From Myxococcales bacterium (GTDB lineage Bacteria > Myxococcota_A > Polyangia > Palsa-1104), in contig JAHFDU010000106.1 of assembly GCA_023248835.1 (NCBI GenBank), positions 1-8,735 of the forward strand: a stretch of 8,735 nucleotides of DNA, read 5' to 3'. Positions 1 through 7,290 of the stretch are shown here, in pieces. Position numbers and translations under genes: made by a program. The notes beneath the pieces were generated by a model that was given only the letters and a program-made list of their open reading frames with translations, ran no database searches and was not told where the DNA came from. Position 1 is the stretch's first letter. Each line of letters begins with the position of its first letter.

Positions 1-1076
1 TCGCCGTCGAGGACGAATTGATTGAATTTTTTCCATGAATCGACATTCGAAGCGCTCATCGGATCGCACACCGTTCCTAAAAACTTGACCACGCTTGCGC
101 AGTGGCCGAGCAGCAGCTCGACATCGATGATTCGACCGCTCATCGGGTCCATCGGATCGCTGAGTGGGAACGCCTTGTCCCACTTGATCTCAAACGGCGG
201 CGGCACCAGAGTTAGATCAACCGGCACGATCTGCTGGTCGTCCGGCGCTGGCTTGTGCGGGTAACTCCAGAGCGGAAAATTGAGCTCGGTAAAGCCAACG
301 AATTTCGAGACATTGCCAGAAAAACTCGACAATCGGCGCCCCGGCACAATTTCACTCGGCGGCTTGCCAAAAGAATAGACATAGACACTGGAAAACAGAT
401 TCGCGCCAGTGTCGGTAACAGCGAAAGCGTTACCAAAAACGGAAGTCACCACCAACGCTCCTTGGCCGGTCGCGGTATCGACGGTGATCACTTTTCGGTT
501 AAAGGTCGAGCAAAAGGTGGCGTTGGCAGCTTTTAAATCGGGCGGCGTCTGCAGCTCGGGAATGGTCGGGCCGCGAAAGTACATCGTCGGTGAAGCCCCG
601 GCGGCGTGAGAAATGCGCTCCTCGACCCAAACCGAAGTGGCGCTGAATGGATGCGGTAAAGTGATCTGCACACCCTTTTGCACGCCGCCTACGACATGCA
701 CCGTCGCAATCGGCGTGCCTGAACTGTCCGAACCGCAAGCGGTATCGGCTCCGGCACGCACGCCGCCAAAAGAGACGTAGACCTCGACATCGATCGGATC
801 GGTGTAAGGTTTCCCCTCGCCGTCGAGCGCGCTGATATCGAAGGTAGCCGTCTTGGCCGCGATCGGCCTGCTCGGTGAACCCACTTGCGGCGGATCGGTC
901 AAATCGACCTGCAACGCTGTCAGCGCGCCCAAAGGCGAAACCGTGACCGTGCCGGGACCGCCGCCGTCGCAGCCACCCTCGTCGCTGCAAGTCATGCGAC
1001 AGAGACCGCCGATGCACAACGGCCGATCGGCGCAGCCAGCGGCGATGAGCAAAACGATCGGCGCGATTTTTTTCAT
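1..1076 (-). CDS. Cys-rich secreted lipoprotein of unknown function, C-terminus outside window
   Basis: This reading frame runs from an ATG at 1076-1074 to the left edge without a stop: 358 codons, with the C-terminus missing. The first residues (MKKIAPIVLLIAAGC) form a short charged N-region, a hydrophobic core and a lipobox-like AAGC, so the protein is probably lipidated at Cys15 and exported. A short Cys-rich segment follows (Cys at about 15, 21, 26, 30, 36), then a Gly-rich linker. The rest looks like an all-beta extracellular protein rich in Thr, Val, Pro and aromatics, with further Cys residues at intervals. I recognise no family and see no catalytic motif. The frame lies 103 bp downstream of the 5'-nucleotidase gene on the same strand, with a REP-like repeat between them, so co-transcription is possible. 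No convincing Shine-Dalgarno precedes the ATG. The start was chosen because the signal peptide begins exactly there. The other open frames here are shadows with biased Arg-rich translations. Confidence 0.8.
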   Translation of the reverse strand, partial: MKKIAPIVLLIAAGCADRPLCIGGLCRMTCSDEGGCDGGGPGTVTVSPLGALTALQVDLTDPPQVGSPSRPIAAKTATFDISALDGEGKPYTDPIDVEVYVSFGGVRAGADTACGSDSSGTPIATVHVVGGVQKGVQITLPHPFSATSVWVEERISHAAGASPTMYFRGPTIPELQTPPDLKAANATFCSTFNRKVITVDTATGQGALVVTSVFGNAFAVTDTGANLFSSVYVYSFGKPPSEIVPGRRLSSFSGNVSKFVGFTELNFPLWSYPHKPAPDDQQIVPVDLTLVPPPFEIKWDKAFPLSDPMDPMSGRIIDVELLLGHCASVVKFLGTVCDPMSASNVDSWKKFNQFVLDG

Positions 1077-1085
1077 GGAGCAACC

Positions 1086-1165
1086 CGTCCTTCGACAAGC
1101 TCAGGACGAGCGGTCATATACGCCTCCCGCTCATGCTGAGCGCAGCGCGCAGCCCGAAGTCGAAG
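1086..1165. repeat. REP-like dispersed repeat, imperfect inverted pair
   Basis: The left arm starts CGTCCTTCGAC and continues AAGCTCAGGACGAGCGG. The right arm carries the matching blocks in reverse: CCGCTC at 1127-1132, CTGAGC at 1136-1141 and GTCGAAG at 1159-1165. Paired blocks are CTTCGAC (1090-1096) with 1159-1165, GCTCAG (1099-1104) with 1136-1141, and GAGCGG (1108-1113) with 1127-1132. The left arm also forms its own hairpin, CGTCCT (1086-1091) with AGGACG (1103-1108). A diverged copy of the left arm occurs at 5569-5596. Short palindromic units with this CTTCGAC...GCTCAG core are found in many copies in many bacterial genomes. It fills most of the gap between the two lipoprotein genes and may protect or terminate the upstream transcript, but there is no U-tract. 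Confidence 0.7.
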
Positions 1166-1179
1166 CACCGACATTTTTC

Positions 1180-3129
1180 TCATGGCGCCACTCCGGCGTA
1201 CGTCTGAATGCGGCCGTCGTGCGCTTGAATCGACTGATCGAGGCAGACCCTATCCTCGTATCCGGCGACGTTGGTGTAATCGGTGGCGTGATCTGCGCAA
1301 GTTCCGGGCAGGGTGCGAATGTAATCGGCCAGCGCGTTACGCAAACTGATGCCGGTGTTGAACTTGGTGGTGTTGCGCTTGAGCACCGAAAAACCCGATC
1401 CGCCCTGCGCGATGTAGTCATTCACCGCAACGCGGTACTCGGCGTAGGGATCGAGCTGCTTGCATGCGGTGCCATCGAACGTTCCGTCGGGCATGCGGCA
1501 GTTGTCACCGAGGTGAATGTTTTTGGCGCAGGCCCCACCATGGTGGGGCGCAACTTGGCAATCGGGATCGTTCCTGCCGCAAACCAAGTCGAAATAAATT
1601 CCCGACACCTGCGCCTGAGTGCGGCAGCCGCGCTCAGAGGAGCGGGCGGCGACAAAATCGAGCATCTGCTGCACTTCGTCGCCCGACAAGAACATGGTGG
1701 TGATGGTGTTGTCGAACGGAAACACGTTGTACAGCTCCTCGAGATTGAGCGGCCCCGACTCAAAATCGGTGCGAATGCCGAGGCTGTTGGTCAGGCCAAA
1801 ATCGGCATCGACGCCTTGGCGCAAACGCATTGCGGTGGCGACCAGATTGCCGAGCTGTGAATCACCGCCGTTGGGATCATTGCGGGCGGTTTTGGGACAG
1901 CTACTTGCGCTGTTCGGGCACGGCACGACGGCATACACCTGATCCAAATGGAGATATTGGTTCATCTTGAACTCGTACGGCTCGAGCAGATTCTCCATCA
2001 CCGGATCGGCCTCGATGTTGTCGTCGATCGGAACCAGCTTGTAGGTGTAGGCCTTGACGCCGGCGTGCGCACCAGACGCGCGCTCCTCGTCGGTGGGCAT
2101 GTGCACCACCAGATCGAGGCGGCCAACATATTTGGCAAACGCTCCCGAGTGGCAAAGCACGGTGCGCCCGGTCACCGCGCCGCTGTCGTCAGTGTGGAGC
2201 AAATCTTTTGGCGGATTGAGCACGATGTGTAAGTGGCCGCCGAAAATCACGTCGACGCCATCGATCGCCAAAGCCAAATTTTGGTCGCGGCCCGCTGCGT
2301 CCCCTGCGGCCACGCCTTCGTCTTCGTCGAGCCCCATGTGTGAAGTCACCATCAGCACGTCCACTTGCGGTCGCACCAGCGCCACCGTCTGAATGATCGC
2401 TTGCTTGGAATCAATCGGTCGCACCCCGAGCGAATTTCCGCCCTCGATGATGCCCTGAATCGACGACAGATTGGCAAGACCAATGATGCCGACCCGAACG
2501 CCACCGACGTTGGTGATGGTGTAGGGATGAATCAGCTTGCCGAGTTTCGGCTGGGTGTAGTCGTTGGGGTCGGAAAATTCGTAGTTGGCCGCGAGTACCG
2601 GAAAGCCGCCGTAGCGCTGCATCTGCTCGGCAAGGTTGACCGAACCCTTGTCGAATTCGTGGTTGCCCAGCGCCATCGCCGAGAGGCCAAGCTGCGACAT
2701 CGCGCGCATTTCCACTTCGCCGTTAAATTGGTTAAACACCGGCGCGCCTTCAAAAATATCGCCCGAGTCGACATGCAGCGAGCGCCCCGCCGGATCGCCG
2801 GCGATGGCGGCGTGATCGTCGGCAGAGGGGCTGGTGATGCCGACGCAATCGGCGCCGGCGTAAAAGCCGCGAATACATTTGATTACTTTGGCGACGCGAG
2901 CGATGCCACCGACCAGTGCAGTGGTCTGTCCAAGCTTGGGCAACAAGCCAAGGTCCTTGTCGATCTGACCAGGAGCAAAATAGTAAGGAAAAAAACGCGA
3001 ATGCAAGTCAGCCGTGTGCACAATCGTCAAGTGCACATCTTCGCCGGCCAAGAGCGGCGTCACCCCCTCTTCCGCACAGCTCGCGGTCAGGATCAACAAG
3101 GACAGGGAAGCGATGTTTGTAAGCTTCAT
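1180..3129 (-). CDS. 5'-nucleotidase / UshA-type metallophosphatase lipoprotein
   Basis: A 649-residue secreted enzyme of the bifunctional metallophosphatase/5'-nucleotidase family, which hydrolyses nucleotides or related phosphoesters outside the inner membrane. The first 18 residues are a lipoprotein signal ending LTASC, with Cys18 as lipidation site and Ala at +2, compatible with outer-membrane sorting. The N-terminal two-metal domain shows the family motifs in order: DLH (41-43), GD (123-124), GNHEFD (155-160), SHMG (263-266) and GGHLH (297-301). The C-terminal nucleotide-binding domain starts near 425 (QLGNLVATAMR) and includes NSLGIRTDF and FPFDNTITTMFLSGDEV. Around residues 500-560 it carries a Cys-rich insertion (RGC, VCG, DCQ, ACA, NCR, ACK) that suggests disulfides. 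The start at 3129 was preferred over an in-frame alternative at 3153 because it begins the signal peptide and follows GAAGGGAAG by 5 bases. It is divergent from pyk. The exact substrate cannot be read from the sequence. Confidence 0.93.
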   Translation of the reverse strand: MKLTNIASLSLLILTASCAEEGVTPLLAGEDVHLTIVHTADLHSRFFPYYFAPGQIDKDLGLLPKLGQTTALVGGIARVAKVIKCIRGFYAGADCVGITSPSADDHAAIAGDPAGRSLHVDSGDIFEGAPVFNQFNGEVEMRAMSQLGLSAMALGNHEFDKGSVNLAEQMQRYGGFPVLAANYEFSDPNDYTQPKLGKLIHPYTITNVGGVRVGIIGLANLSSIQGIIEGGNSLGVRPIDSKQAIIQTVALVRPQVDVLMVTSHMGLDEDEGVAAGDAAGRDQNLALAIDGVDVIFGGHLHIVLNPPKDLLHTDDSGAVTGRTVLCHSGAFAKYVGRLDLVVHMPTDEERASGAHAGVKAYTYKLVPIDDNIEADPVMENLLEPYEFKMNQYLHLDQVYAVVPCPNSASSCPKTARNDPNGGDSQLGNLVATAMRLRQGVDADFGLTNSLGIRTDFESGPLNLEELYNVFPFDNTITTMFLSGDEVQQMLDFVAARSSERGCRTQAQVSGIYFDLVCGRNDPDCQVAPHHGGACAKNIHLGDNCRMPDGTFDGTACKQLDPYAEYRVAVNDYIAQGGSGFSVLKRNTTKFNTGISLRNALADYIRTLPGTCADHATDYTNVAGYEDRVCLDQSIQAHDGRIQTYAGVAP

Positions 3130-3276
3130 CAACACTTCCCTTCTGGCCCGCAAAGCGATTGAAACGAAACCTGCGGAGCCACTTACGGCGCACCCGTATA
3201 CCGCCAGGTGCAGTCGCTTGGCAACTGAAAAAGGTCGCTCCCAAAGACGAAGCGCGATACCGTAGACGGGCCAACC
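3130..3276. other. Divergent intergenic region, 5'-nucleotidase / pyk
   Basis: These 147 bases separate two diverging genes and must hold the start signals of both. Apart from the candidate minus-strand promoter I see no clear operator, riboswitch or strong palindrome. For pyk no good -35/-10 pair is visible. The purine stretch GACGGG ending six bases before its ATG is only a weak ribosome binding site. Open frames crossing the region have no protein-like character. Confidence 0.6.
3195..3224 (-). promoter_or_regulatory. Candidate sigma70-type promoter for the 5'-nucleotidase gene
   Basis: On the minus strand, TTGCCA (3224-3219) resembles a -35 box with 5 of 6 matches. TATACG (3200-3195) resembles a -10 box with 4 of 6 matches. 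The spacer is 18 bases. Transcription would start near 3188 and leave a leader of about 60 bases before the ATG at 3129. The match is moderate, and housekeeping consensus sequences are only a rough guide in such organisms. Confidence 0.3.
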
Positions 3277-4692
<1,416 letters not shown>

Positions 4693-4720
4693 TTTTGTTC
4701 GACGCGCATTGTTTATGTCG

Positions 4721-4803
4721 TGCGAGGAGGGGGACTCGAACCCCCATGGTTTTACCCGCTAGCACCTCAAGCTAGTGCGTCTACCAAGTTCCGCCATCCT
4801 CGC
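4721..4803 (-). tRNA. tRNA-Leu (anticodon GAG)
   Basis: The minus strand folds into a class II tRNA of 83 nt. The acceptor stem is GCGAGGA/TCCTCGC (4803-4797 with 4728-4722). The D-arm contains TTGGTAGA. The anticodon stem CTAGC/GCTAG encloses loop TTGAGGT, with anticodon GAG at 4768-4766. The variable arm is long (13 nt, CGGGTAAAACCAT), and the T-arm is GGGGG-TTCGAGT-CCCCC. The discriminator is A at 4721. The bases after it are CGA, so the CCA end is not encoded and must be added by the nucleotidyltransferase. The long variable arm, the A73 discriminator and the anticodon agree on leucine, reading CUC and CUU codons. It follows the acyltransferase gene on the same strand but has its own promoter. 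Confidence 0.97.
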
Positions 4804-4814
4804 GGCGAGCGAGT

Positions 4815-4843
4815 CTTATAGTCAGAGCATGGATTGAAGTCAA
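4815..4843 (-). promoter_or_regulatory. Sigma70 promoter of tRNA-Leu
   Basis: On the minus strand, TTGACT (4843-4838) is followed after exactly 17 bases by TATAAG (4820-4815). Each hexamer matches consensus at 5 of 6 positions. The distance to the mature tRNA 5' end at 4803 is 11 bases, which leaves a short leader for RNase P. It lies wholly in the gap between the acyltransferase stop codon (4851) and the tRNA. The GC-rich bases between -10 and start (GACTCGCTCGCC on the coding strand) resemble the discriminator of stringently controlled stable-RNA promoters. Confidence 0.8.
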
Positions 4844-4850
4844 ATCAAGC

Positions 4851-5528
4851 TCAGGACTTTGCGCGCATGCGTAAAAGGCGGGCGGGATTGCCGGCGACGA
4901 TGGCAAAGGGTGAAACGTTTTTTGTGACCACCGCGCCGGCGCCGACTTGCGCTCCTTTGCCAACTGTGACGCCGGGCAAAATGGTGGCATTGATGCCGAT
5001 GTCGCAACCGTCCTCGAGCACCACCGGCCTGACGTCGATGGCGCCCGCCATGATCGGGCGTGCACGGCCGGGATCTTGATGAACCGATGTCAGAATGCAG
5101 ACGTGCGGCCCGACGCCGACATCACAGCCGATGCTGATGCCGCCAGCCGAATGTAAAAACACTCCCTGCCCAATCCAGGAGCGGGCGCCAATCATCAACT
5201 GGTTCTTGTAATACGCCTTCAGCATGGCGTTGTGGCCGATGTAGACTCCTTCGTCGAGAAACACGTTTTCGGGATGAAAGATCAGCGCGCCGGGCTCGAT
5301 CACCACGGAGTCGGGACAACGGCCAAGTGCGTGACGCGAACATTGGCCACTGCCGTGTGACCCGCGTCCTTTTCTCCCGCTGGCAGGGCTTTCTTGCCCG
5401 ATCGCCTGGTCGAGCAGAAAAACCACCTCTTGCGCTACCGATCGGTACTCTTTGGCAGCGCGCGCTTGCAGCTGGCGATGCAGCCGATCGGGCAACGACT
5501 TGATGTTGAGGATGGCCATGTCCTCCAT
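4851..5528 (-). CDS. Ribbon-helix-helix domain fused to a left-handed beta-helix acyltransferase
   Basis: The frame encodes 225 residues from the ATG at 5528. Residues 4-43 are a typical ribbon-helix-helix fold of the FitA/VapB/StbC antitoxin kind: beta strand AILNIKSL, then PDRLHRQLQARAAKEYRS, then helix SVAQEVVFLLDQAI. From about 74 to 219 it is a hexapeptide-repeat acyltransferase: VVIEPGALIFHPENV, GVYIGHN, WIGQGVFLHSAGGISIG, VGVGPHVCILTSVHQD, then ILPGVTVGKGAQVGAGAVV and the terminal AGNPARLLR. His150 is the likely catalytic base, and acetyl- or succinyl-CoA the likely donor. The acceptor is unknown. The linker (44-73) is Gly/Ser/Arg-rich with two Cys and looks foreign (see findings). The start at 5528 follows GGAGG (5537-5533) by four bases. 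The Met at 5519 has GGAGG only two bases away. It begins 29 bases after the binding-protein stop, so it may be the last gene of the importer operon. A broken or two-gene arrangement cannot be excluded. Confidence 0.75.
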   Translation of the reverse strand: MEDMAILNIKSLPDRLHRQLQARAAKEYRSVAQEVVFLLDQAIGQESPASGRKGRGSHGSGQCSRHALGRCPDSVVIEPGALIFHPENVFLDEGVYIGHNAMLKAYYKNQLMIGARSWIGQGVFLHSAGGISIGCDVGVGPHVCILTSVHQDPGRARPIMAGAIDVRPVVLEDGCDIGINATILPGVTVGKGAQVGAGAVVTKNVSPFAIVAGNPARLLRMRAKS

Positions 5529-5550
5529 TTTACCTCCATAATGGAGGACA
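5519..5550. promoter_or_regulatory. Perfect 11-bp inverted repeat over the start of the ribbon-helix-helix gene
   Basis: TGTCCTCCATT (5519-5529) and AATGGAGGACA (5540-5550) are exact reverse complements with a 10-base spacer. The spacer holds a third half-site, ACCTCCAT (5532-5539). The right arm on the coding strand contains the ATG at 5528-5526, and the spacer contains the GGAGG ribosome binding site. Ribbon-helix-helix antitoxins usually bind inverted repeats at their own promoter, so this is a good autoregulatory operator candidate. In RNA the same arms would form an 11-bp stem enclosing the start codon with the ribosome binding site in the loop, which could also control translation. Confidence 0.6.
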
Positions 5551-5557
5551 CGCAATC

Positions 5558-5600
5558 CTAGCGCTTCTCGTCCTTCGACGGGCTCAGAATGATCGGCTGA
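5558..5600. repeat. Dispersed repeat half-unit at the 3' end of the binding-protein gene
   Basis: CGTCCTTCGAC (5569-5579), then GGGCTCAGAATGATCGG to 5596, matches the left arm of the repeat at 1086-1113 at 22 of 28 positions. Only one arm is present. It lies inside the binding-protein frame and supplies its final codons, with the stop at 5560-5558. Confidence 0.7.
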
Positions 5601-6526
5601 GTTTTTTCAAATACCAATTCGGCAGCATCGATCAAGAGCGGACCAGGATCGTCGAGCAGTTCGATCGGAATCTCGATCACATGGCGGGTTCGGCAAGCGG
5701 GCAGCTTATCGAACCCAGCGATCTGGCATAGGCGATCTGCTTCTCCGCTCCGGGTGACAATCACCTCCGGAGCGAGCGCCAGCACCTGCTCCTTGGAGTA
5801 CTCTGGCCAATTGGCATAGCGCTCGGCGGCGGCGTCCTCGAGACCCCCGTGCTCGAGCAGGTCGTGATAGCTAGTGCCAGTGGTACCTCCAAACAGACGC
5901 GCGCCATAGCTACTCAGATAGATCGCTTGCCGCCTCGGCGTACCCGCAGGCAGATTGGCGTAACCAAGCCGCCGAAGGCGTCGCTTGAGCGATCGCTTCA
6001 GCGCTTCACCGCGCTCGGGATGACCCACCAGCGTTGCCACCGTTTGAATATTCGCAAACAGACTCTTCAGCCCACGCATTTCACCGAGGTCGAACACCTC
6101 CACGCCACTTGCGCGCAGCCGCGAAACAAACGCCGGCGCGCCAAAATCGTTGATGAGCACCAGATCAGGCTTGAGCGCCAAGATCGATTCGACATCCTCG
6201 AGCCGGCGAATGGTTTGTTTGCCCGAGTAGAGATAGGACGAAGGTAATTTCTGCGTCGAGTAATCGCTGAAGGCGATGACGCGGCCGGGCTCGCAAAGCG
6301 CGAGCAGCAGTGGATCGGCGAGCGCGCTGGCCGACGCAATCCGCGAAAACTCCCGCAGCTTGACGGTGTGGTAAGTGGCATCGGTGAGTTCGTGAGTCGG
6401 CGTCAGGGCCGCGGCGCGGTCGGTCACACCGCCACTTCTGTCGCGAACCGCGCGTGTACTCATTCCGATCGAGAGCGCCAAAGCCAGCGCTGCACCGCCC
6501 AAGTTAAGCCAGGTCACGCGATTCAT
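5558..6526 (-). CDS. Periplasmic substrate-binding protein of a BtuF/FepB-type ABC importer
   Basis: A 322-residue binding protein of the helical-backbone type used for cobalamin, heme and ferric siderophores. An N-terminal hydrophobic stretch (about residues 6-21) is a signal peptide or anchor without a lipobox Cys, so the protein is probably periplasmic. Family hallmarks follow: VIAFSDYST (83-91), the RRLEDVESILALKPDLVLIND segment (107-127), an inter-lobe helix (about 150-190), FGGTTGTSYHDLLEHGGLEDAAA (212-234) and the second lobe YSKEQVLALAPEVIVTRSG (243-261). It would deliver substrate to the permease encoded upstream. Its ATG overlaps the ATPase stop as ATGA. The last dozen residues (QPIILSPSKDEKR) are encoded by a dispersed repeat and replace the native C-terminus. 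The ligand is not evident from sequence. Confidence 0.9.
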   Translation of the reverse strand: MNRVTWLNLGGAALALALSIGMSTRAVRDRSGGVTDRAAALTPTHELTDATYHTVKLREFSRIASASALADPLLLALCEPGRVIAFSDYSTQKLPSSYLYSGKQTIRRLEDVESILALKPDLVLINDFGAPAFVSRLRASGVEVFDLGEMRGLKSLFANIQTVATLVGHPERGEALKRSLKRRLRRLGYANLPAGTPRRQAIYLSSYGARLFGGTTGTSYHDLLEHGGLEDAAAERYANWPEYSKEQVLALAPEVIVTRSGEADRLCQIAGFDKLPACRTRHVIEIPIELLDDPGPLLIDAAELVFEKTQPIILSPSKDEKR

Positions 6527-7290
6527 GAAATCGCTCGCGGCAAGGCGTGAAAACCATGACCGTCTGCAAGCAATTTAACGCCGTACACTGGGCCAATCAC
6601 GTTGTCGCAAACCACCTCAGCGGTGCGACCGAGGGCGACCCTACGTCCTTGGTGCAAGAGCAGCGCCCGATCGGTAAAACGCAATGCTTCGCCAAGATGG
6701 TGCAGCACCAGGACGACGGCGTGACCTTGGCTCGCCAGCGTTCGCAGCGTATCAAACAGCGCCAGCGACTGTCCGATGTCGAGCGAAGAGCTCGGCTCGT
6801 CCAGAACGATCAGTCGCGCCTCGGTGGCAAGCGCCCGCGCCAGCACCACCCGTCGTCGCTCGCCGTACGACAGCTCGGTGTAGGGTCGGTCGGCAAAGCG
6901 CGCCGTGTCGGTGGCGACAAGCGCGCGCTGCACCGCAGCCTCGTCGCTCGGCGACAGTCCACCAAAACCGTTGCGAAAACAAAAACGGCCTTGGCGCACG
7001 ACATCGATCGCGGCCATCGGCGCATCCAGTCGAGAAATCTGCGGCACATAGGCGATGAGCGGCGCTCGCTGTCGTGGTGAAAGTAAGCGCAGCGGTTTTT
7101 CCTGCAGCAAGATTTCGCCTGCGAAAGAGTGAAATCCGGCGATGGTTTCAAGCAGGGTGGTCTTGCCGGCGCCGTTCGGCCCAATCAGGGCTACCAATTC
7201 ACCATATTCGACCGCAAACGAGATCTGCTGCAGCACCCGCCGTTTTCCACGCTCAACTTGCACCTCTCGCACATCGAGCGCCTTAGCCAC
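6523..7290 (-). CDS. ABC importer ATPase, BtuD/FecE type
   Basis: A 255-residue ATP-binding subunit that powers the importer from the cytoplasmic side. It shows Walker A GPNGAGKTT (37-45), the Q-loop glutamine in YVPQ (Gln84), signature LSYGE (140-144, Tyr for the usual third-position Gly), Walker B LIVLDEP (160-166) and the H-loop LHHLGEAL (His197). The ending GRVALG-like turn and short C-tail are usual for the cobalamin/iron-chelate subfamily. The GTG at 7290-7288 was chosen as start. It overlaps the permease stop by 8 bases and gives the expected N-terminus (ALDVREVQV...). The frame stays open to an ATG at 7422, but that extension lies inside the permease gene and has no family likeness. 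The stop overlaps the binding-protein ATG by 4 bases, which indicates translational coupling. No strong ribosome binding site precedes the GTG. Confidence 0.93.
   Translation of the reverse strand: MAKALDVREVQVERGKRRVLQQISFAVEYGELVALIGPNGAGKTTLLETIAGFHSFAGEILLQEKPLRLLSPRQRAPLIAYVPQISRLDAPMAAIDVVRQGRFCFRNGFGGLSPSDEAAVQRALVATDTARFADRPYTELSYGERRRVVLARALATEARLIVLDEPSSSLDIGQSLALFDTLRTLASQGHAVVLVLHHLGEALRFTDRALLLHQGRRVALGRTAEVVCDNVIGPVYGVKLLADGHGFHALPRAIS

Noticed and set aside
499..1098. 199-codon minus-strand frame overlapping the lipoprotein gene
   Set aside because: Arg-rich shadow frame. The neighbouring frame has a signal peptide, lipobox and natural composition, and stays open to the window edge.
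853..1860. Long plus-strand open frame of 335 codons
   Set aside because: It runs antisense through the REP-like repeat and two minus-strand genes with clear protein signatures. The translation has no recognisable fold and the repeat translates into the common LRQAQDE-type artefact.
2365..3162. 265-codon plus-strand frame
   Set aside because: Antisense shadow of the metallophosphatase domain, whose active-site motifs fix the real frame.
5122..5343. Separate acyltransferase start at the ATG 5343-5341
   Set aside because: That ATG is in a frame that gives an Arg-rich shadow and never joins the hexapeptide repeats without a frameshift.
4838..5560. A complete toxin-antitoxin module
   Set aside because: Only the antitoxin-like DNA-binding domain is present. 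No PIN-domain or other toxin frame follows, and the next gene is a tRNA.
6547..7080. Plus-strand frames of 177 and 124 codons
   Set aside because: Antisense to the ATPase with Walker A, signature and Walker B motifs; compositions are Arg/Gln-rich shadows.
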